Below, piece by piece: positions 60,373 to 64,000 of a stretch of DNA of 64,000 nt (positions are counted from its first letter, which is position 1; the number at the start of each line of letters is the position of its first letter). The translations under genes were made by a program, and so were the position numbers. The stretch lies in assembly GCF_003285015.1 (NCBI RefSeq), contig NZ_QMFB01000019.1:62217-126216 (forward strand), read 5' to 3'. The stretch is from Paenibacillus contaminans (GTDB lineage Bacteria > Bacillota > Bacilli > Paenibacillales > NBRC-103111). A model generated the notes under the pieces. That model saw only the letters and a list, made by a program, of their open reading frames with translations, ran no database searches and had not been told where the DNA came from.

Positions 60373-61956
60373 CTATTTCCGGTTCTGAACATGATCATAC
60401 GCATCCTTATACGTTTTGACCAGTTGATCCAGGCCAAGTTTTTGCACTTCGCCCACATATTGATCCCATTCATCCAGACTGCGGTTGCCGAGAATAAATT
60501 TCGTAGCATTTTCCTGTTGGTACTTCTTGACGGCTTCTCCGACCGTATTGAGCACATCGATCTGCTGGTCGGTGAACGGAGGGCTCGGCTGCAGCTTGGA
60601 ATCGTAGTTGGCCGCTTGTTTGAATGCGTCTTGCGACTCCGTTCCCATGAATGTCAGTGTGGCCATAAAATCCATCCGCGTATAGGTGCCCAAATTAAAC
60701 AAACCGGGTTTCTCGCGCAACTCCGATAGCGTTTTGAACGATTTCAAATATTGCTTTTTCCCGTCCGCCATTTCGTACGTGACCCCTTCAACGCCCCATG
60801 TCGACAATTGCTCGCCTTCATCGCTATAGAAGAAATCCATATATTTCATGGCTTCTTTAATTTTCTTCGATGTCGAGGCTATCGTCATTCCGATATCGAG
60901 CGCCGTCTGGTTAATGTTAACGCGGCTCGCTCCCTCAAATCCTGCAGGAGGCGGCATGAACAGCATGGTGAAGTCAGGACGGTCTTTGCGCAGCGGCACA
61001 TTGTAATAGTCCATTACGACGTAATCCAGAAAGACAAAGGCCTTATCGTTCGAAAGGCTGTCTTCCCACTTCTTGGAGTTAAACGTCAGCCAATCCGGGG
61101 CTATGAGACCTTCCTTGTATAGTTTGTTCATGAACGCAATCATCTTCTTATAGTTGTCTTCGATCGGTCCGTAACGCCATTCTTTCCTGTCAAAGTCGTA
61201 GTACGTATCATTGAAGGTATTGAACTGCGGCGCCATCCGCGAAAGGGTGTCGAACCCGGCTCGCGTGCTGAACGGATAGCTGTCCGGGTACATCTGCTTC
61301 AATTTCTTAAGAACGTCATACAGCTCATCATAGGTCTGCGGGACATTCAAGCCGTTTTTCTTGAAGACATCGTCGCGGTACATCCAAATAATCCGATCGC
61401 CCAGACCAAAGTTCTGGTCATTCGGGAACTCGTAAAGCTTTCCGTCCACGGACGAGAACCGCTGCAGAATATCGGGATGGGCCCCCAGCCATTTCTTCAG
61501 ATTCGGCGCTTGGTCCAGGTAATCCAGAATGTTGACCAGCGCGCCTTGCTGTCCATATTTATTTGCCTTGGTAAAGCTGCTCATGAAAATAAGGTCTGGC
61601 ATGTTCCCCGAGGCAATCGTTAAATTGACAGCGCCATCATAATCATTTCCGGGGGGGACTTGACCCTCGATCGAATACCCCGTCTTCTCCTCGATCGCCT
61701 TCCAGATCGGCTTGTCTTTGCTGTAAGTCCAGTTCGATTGAGAAGGGACGAGCATATTGAGCGAGACCTTCTCTGCAGGCTTGGCGGGCGGCGTTCCTTT
61801 ACTCGGACTTGCGCTGCTGCCCGGGCTTGCCGTGCCGGAAGCCCCTTCGTTGTCGGATGAGGTGCTGCAGCCTCCAGCGGCGAGACCGAGCAATAGGGCA
61901 AGCGAGATCGTTGTTACCTTTTTCATTATAGCGGCGCAGGCTTGCACAGAAGCCAA
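60373..61956 (-). CDS. Extracellular solute-binding lipoprotein of a sugar ABC transporter
   Basis: Family-1 binding protein of the LipO type, 527 residues from a TTG at 61956. Lipobox LAAGGC gives the lipidated cysteine; a Ser/Pro/Ala-rich linker (SPGSSASPSKGTPPAKPAEK) follows, then the binding domain with ASGNMPDLIFMSS. It probably captures an oligosaccharide, identity unknown. The start is debatable: TTG 61956 has GGGGAGGAAAGG upstream, while ATG 61926 gives a more typical signal peptide (MKKVTTISLALLL) but no site. It follows the two permease genes. Confidence 0.9.
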   Translation of the reverse strand: MASVQACAAIMKKVTTISLALLLGLAAGGCSTSSDNEGASGTASPGSSASPSKGTPPAKPAEKVSLNMLVPSQSNWTYSKDKPIWKAIEEKTGYSIEGQVPPGNDYDGAVNLTIASGNMPDLIFMSSFTKANKYGQQGALVNILDYLDQAPNLKKWLGAHPDILQRFSSVDGKLYEFPNDQNFGLGDRIIWMYRDDVFKKNGLNVPQTYDELYDVLKKLKQMYPDSYPFSTRAGFDTLSRMAPQFNTFNDTYYDFDRKEWRYGPIEDNYKKMIAFMNKLYKEGLIAPDWLTFNSKKWEDSLSNDKAFVFLDYVVMDYYNVPLRKDRPDFTMLFMPPPAGFEGASRVNINQTALDIGMTIASTSKKIKEAMKYMDFFYSDEGEQLSTWGVEGVTYEMADGKKQYLKSFKTLSELREKPGLFNLGTYTRMDFMATLTFMGTESQDAFKQAANYDSKLQPSPPFTDQQIDVLNTVGEAVKKYQQENATKFILGNRSLDEWDQYVGEVQKLGLDQLVKTYKDAYDHVQNRK

Positions 61957-61992
61957 TGCGCCTTTCCTCCCCTCAGCAAATTAGTAGTTGCC

Positions 61993-62856
61993 TTACCCTT
62001 TTAAGGAACCGAGCGTCACCCCTTTCACGAAATATTTTTGCAGGAATGGATAGGCTAGAAGGATCGGAAACGTTCCGATCAGAATGGTGGCGTACTTCAA
62101 CGATTCTTCAACAATTTGCTGATCGCGCCCGAGCGAGAAATTACCCTGAAGATTCGTTTGTCCCGACAACACGATTTCTCGCAAAACAACCTGCAGCGGG
62201 ACGAGGTCGGCATTGCGCAAATAAAGCAGCGGCGTAGAAAAATTGTTCCAGATCCCGACTGCATAGAAGAGTCCGATTGTCGCCAAAGACGCTTTGGAGA
62301 GCGGCAGCGCAATGCGGTAAAACATACCGATGTCGGTCAATCCGTCTATTTTGCCCGCCTCTTCGAGCTCCTGCGGGATGCCGGCGAAAAATGTTTTCAT
62401 AATAAGCAAATACCAGGCACTGATCGCTCCGGGAATAATCATCGCCCAGAACGTATCGACGAGCCCCAAGCTTTTGACGACGAGAAAGGTAGGCACCATT
62501 CCTCCGCCGAAGAACATCGTGACGACGATGGCCATCAGAAGCTGCTTCTGGAACAGCATCTTTTTTTTGGATAGCGAGTACGCCCCCATAGCCGTACAAA
62601 GCAGTGATATTGCCGTGCCCGATGCCGTATACAGCACCGAATTCCGAAAACCGGTCCAGAGACGCTGGTCATTGAGGGCAATGGCGTACATTTGCAAATT
62701 GAATCCTTTCGGCCATAAGGACACTTGCCCTTTCATCACGTATACGGAGCCGCTAAGCGACACATTGAGCATGTACAGAAAGGGATACAAGACGACTGCC
62801 AGCAGGAGCAGCATGATGCTGATGTTGATGGCGTCGAACCAACTGAATTTTCTCAT
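61993..62856 (-). CDS. Carbohydrate ABC transporter permease, LplC type
   Basis: Inner-membrane permease of the MalG/LplC family, 287 residues and six helices. The EAA loop that contacts the ATPase is EEAGKIDGLTDIGMFYRIAL. The last residues (KYFVKGVTLGSLKG) are the usual LplC C-terminus. The start is placed at 62856, where GGAGGG stands 9 nt upstream; the first in-frame ATG at 62874 comes straight after the upstream stop. No ATPase gene is present, so a shared MsmX-type ATPase is expected. Confidence 0.93.
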   Translation of the reverse strand: MRKFSWFDAINISIMLLLLAVVLYPFLYMLNVSLSGSVYVMKGQVSLWPKGFNLQMYAIALNDQRLWTGFRNSVLYTASGTAISLLCTAMGAYSLSKKKMLFQKQLLMAIVVTMFFGGGMVPTFLVVKSLGLVDTFWAMIIPGAISAWYLLIMKTFFAGIPQELEEAGKIDGLTDIGMFYRIALPLSKASLATIGLFYAVGIWNNFSTPLLYLRNADLVPLQVVLREIVLSGQTNLQGNFSLGRDQQIVEESLKYATILIGTFPILLAYPFLQKYFVKGVTLGSLKG

Positions 62857-62874
62857 CTCACGGATGCCCTCCAT

Positions 62875-63825
62875 TTACCATAAGCTTGATTCCTTGGCAA
62901 TTTTACGGCTGAATGCATTGGCGCTTACAAGCAGGAGCAGGTTCACGATGCCGGTAAACAGCCCGATGGCGGTCGCATAACTGTAATTTCCTTGCAGAAG
63001 CCCGATTCGGTAAACGTAAGTGCTGATAATGTCGGCGGTTTCATATGTGGCGGGGTTATAGAGCAAAAATACTTTCTCGAACCCGACCTCTAGCATGTGC
63101 CCGATATCAAGAATCAGCAGCATGATCACCACCGGTAAAATGCCGGGGAGCGAAATATGCCACATCCTTCGGAAGCGCCCCGCGCCATCCATCTCGGCCG
63201 CTTCGTACAGATGGGGGTCGATCGCCGTAAGCGCCGCCAAATACAGAATCGAGGACCAGCCGATGCCCTGCCAGATGCCGGAAGCGACATAGATCGTACG
63301 AAACCACTCCGGCAAGATCAACCAATTGACGGCAGAGAAGCCGAGCGATTCGATGACTCGGTTGACGATCCCCCCGGAAGGCGAGAGAAAGACCGTGATC
63401 ATGCTAACCACGACCACATTCGAGATGAAATGGGGCAAATAGCTGACCGACTGCACAAATCGCTTAAAGATGGCATGCCTCAGCTCATTCAGCAGCAAAG
63501 CCAATAGAATCGGCGCCGGAAATCCGAACAGAATCGAGTAGAAGCTAAGCAGGAACGTATTTCGGAGCAGCTTGAAGAAATCCGGGTTTTGGAAAAACAT
63601 TTCATAATATTTAAACCCGACCCACTCGCTATGCCAAACCCCGCGAAACAAATTGTATTTCTGAAATGAAATCAGGATGCCGAACATGGGAATGTAGTGA
63701 AAAATAAAGAAATATAGAACGCAAGGCAGCGCCAGCAGCAGCAAATACTTGCTTTCACGAAACTTCCGGCGGAGATTCGATCGTTTTGGCGTCTGCGTGT
63801 AGAGTTCGGGCTGTACCCGAGCCAT
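62875..63825 (-). CDS. Carbohydrate ABC transporter permease, LplB type
   Basis: Partner permease of the LplB/MalF family, 316 residues with six helices after a basic N-terminus. The EAA loop is EAAEMDGAGRFRRMWHISLP. ATG 63825 follows GAGGAGG; longer in-frame starts lack a site. It heads the - strand operon lplB-lplC-binding protein. A two-component regulator often sits upstream of such operons and would be outside this window. Confidence 0.93.
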   Translation of the reverse strand: MARVQPELYTQTPKRSNLRRKFRESKYLLLLALPCVLYFFIFHYIPMFGILISFQKYNLFRGVWHSEWVGFKYYEMFFQNPDFFKLLRNTFLLSFYSILFGFPAPILLALLLNELRHAIFKRFVQSVSYLPHFISNVVVVSMITVFLSPSGGIVNRVIESLGFSAVNWLILPEWFRTIYVASGIWQGIGWSSILYLAALTAIDPHLYEAAEMDGAGRFRRMWHISLPGILPVVIMLLILDIGHMLEVGFEKVFLLYNPATYETADIISTYVYRIGLLQGNYSYATAIGLFTGIVNLLLLVSANAFSRKIAKESSLW

Positions 63826-63886
63826 GTGTTTTCCTCCTCTCGTCAGGTTCCGTTTCTCTTGCATCGTACAGGAAATGAAGGCGCTG

Positions 63887-63914
63887 GCATACATTCTATT
63901 TGTCAAGATGTATG
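63887..63914 (-). promoter_or_regulatory. Inverted repeat and -35-like element before the ABC operon
   Basis: GCATACAT (63887-63894) and ATGTATGC (63907-63914) are a perfect 8-bp inverted repeat. On the - strand TTGACA lies in the spacer at 63901-63906. No convincing -10 follows. It could be an operator for the operon's regulator. Confidence 0.4.
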
Positions 63915-64000
63915 CGTTCAGAGCCGCTTCTGACAAATTGAATATTACCTGACGAACAGCATATTTACCGCTGTCTGAAGCGGTTTGCCGCAATATTGAT

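Overview
The window looks like an origin-proximal chromosomal segment of an endospore-forming, flagellated, S-layer-bearing Firmicute, most likely of the Paenibacillaceae (Paenibacillus or Cohnella type). The evidence is the gene order upp - mnaA - atp operon - nuo operon - ywzB-like - murA - spoIID - spoIIQ - spoIIID - mbl - flhO - flhP - fabZ, which follows the Bacillus subtilis backbone with a complex I operon inserted after atpC. Further evidence is the sporulation genes, a spore SASP gene, and a csaB-tagA-tagO cluster next to SLH-domain surface proteins. Almost everything runs on the + strand; only a sugar ABC-transporter operon at the right edge is on the - strand.

Layout: 1-2036 holds uracil salvage (upp) and UDP-GlcNAc 2-epimerase (mnaA, carrying a near-perfect parS site). 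2174-9892 is the complete ATP synthase operon (atpZ-I-B-E-F-H-A-G-D-C) with its promoter and terminator. 10137-21075 is an 11-gene complex I operon (nuoA-B-C-D-H-I-J-K-L-M-N) without nuoE, nuoF or nuoG. 21555-24047 is a surface subtilase with PPC and SLH domains. 24086-31970 carries a DUF1146 membrane protein, murA, three sporulation genes, mbl and two flagellar rod-type genes. 31990-35340 holds a small membrane protein, a CDP-alcohol phosphatidyltransferase, fabZ and phosphoglucomutase. 35387-40536 is a secondary-cell-wall-polymer locus (DUF5693 protein, csaB, tagA, tagO). 40868-49508 holds a large SLH protein, the probable S-layer protein and a small secreted protein. 49594-54085 has a SASP, metK and a secreted phosphodiester-glycosidase protein. 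54317-60217 is degS-degU, a small GT2-like fragment, comFA, comFC and yvyF. 60373-63825 (-) is an lplB/lplC/binding-protein operon.

Functional links: mnaA supplies UDP-ManNAc, tagO and tagA start the GlcNAc-ManNAc polymer, csaB pyruvylates it, and three SLH-domain proteins in the window are the expected ligands. The two bioenergetic operons share an unusual feature: tetraloop hairpins packed into their intercistronic gaps, several directly against the Shine-Dalgarno sequence. A roughly 85-bp palindromic repeat family recurs in intergenic spaces at the ends of transcription units. Sporulation promoters matching the sigma-E and sigma-F consensus precede spoIIID and spoIIQ. No rRNA, tRNA, CRISPR array, transposase or prophage gene was seen.
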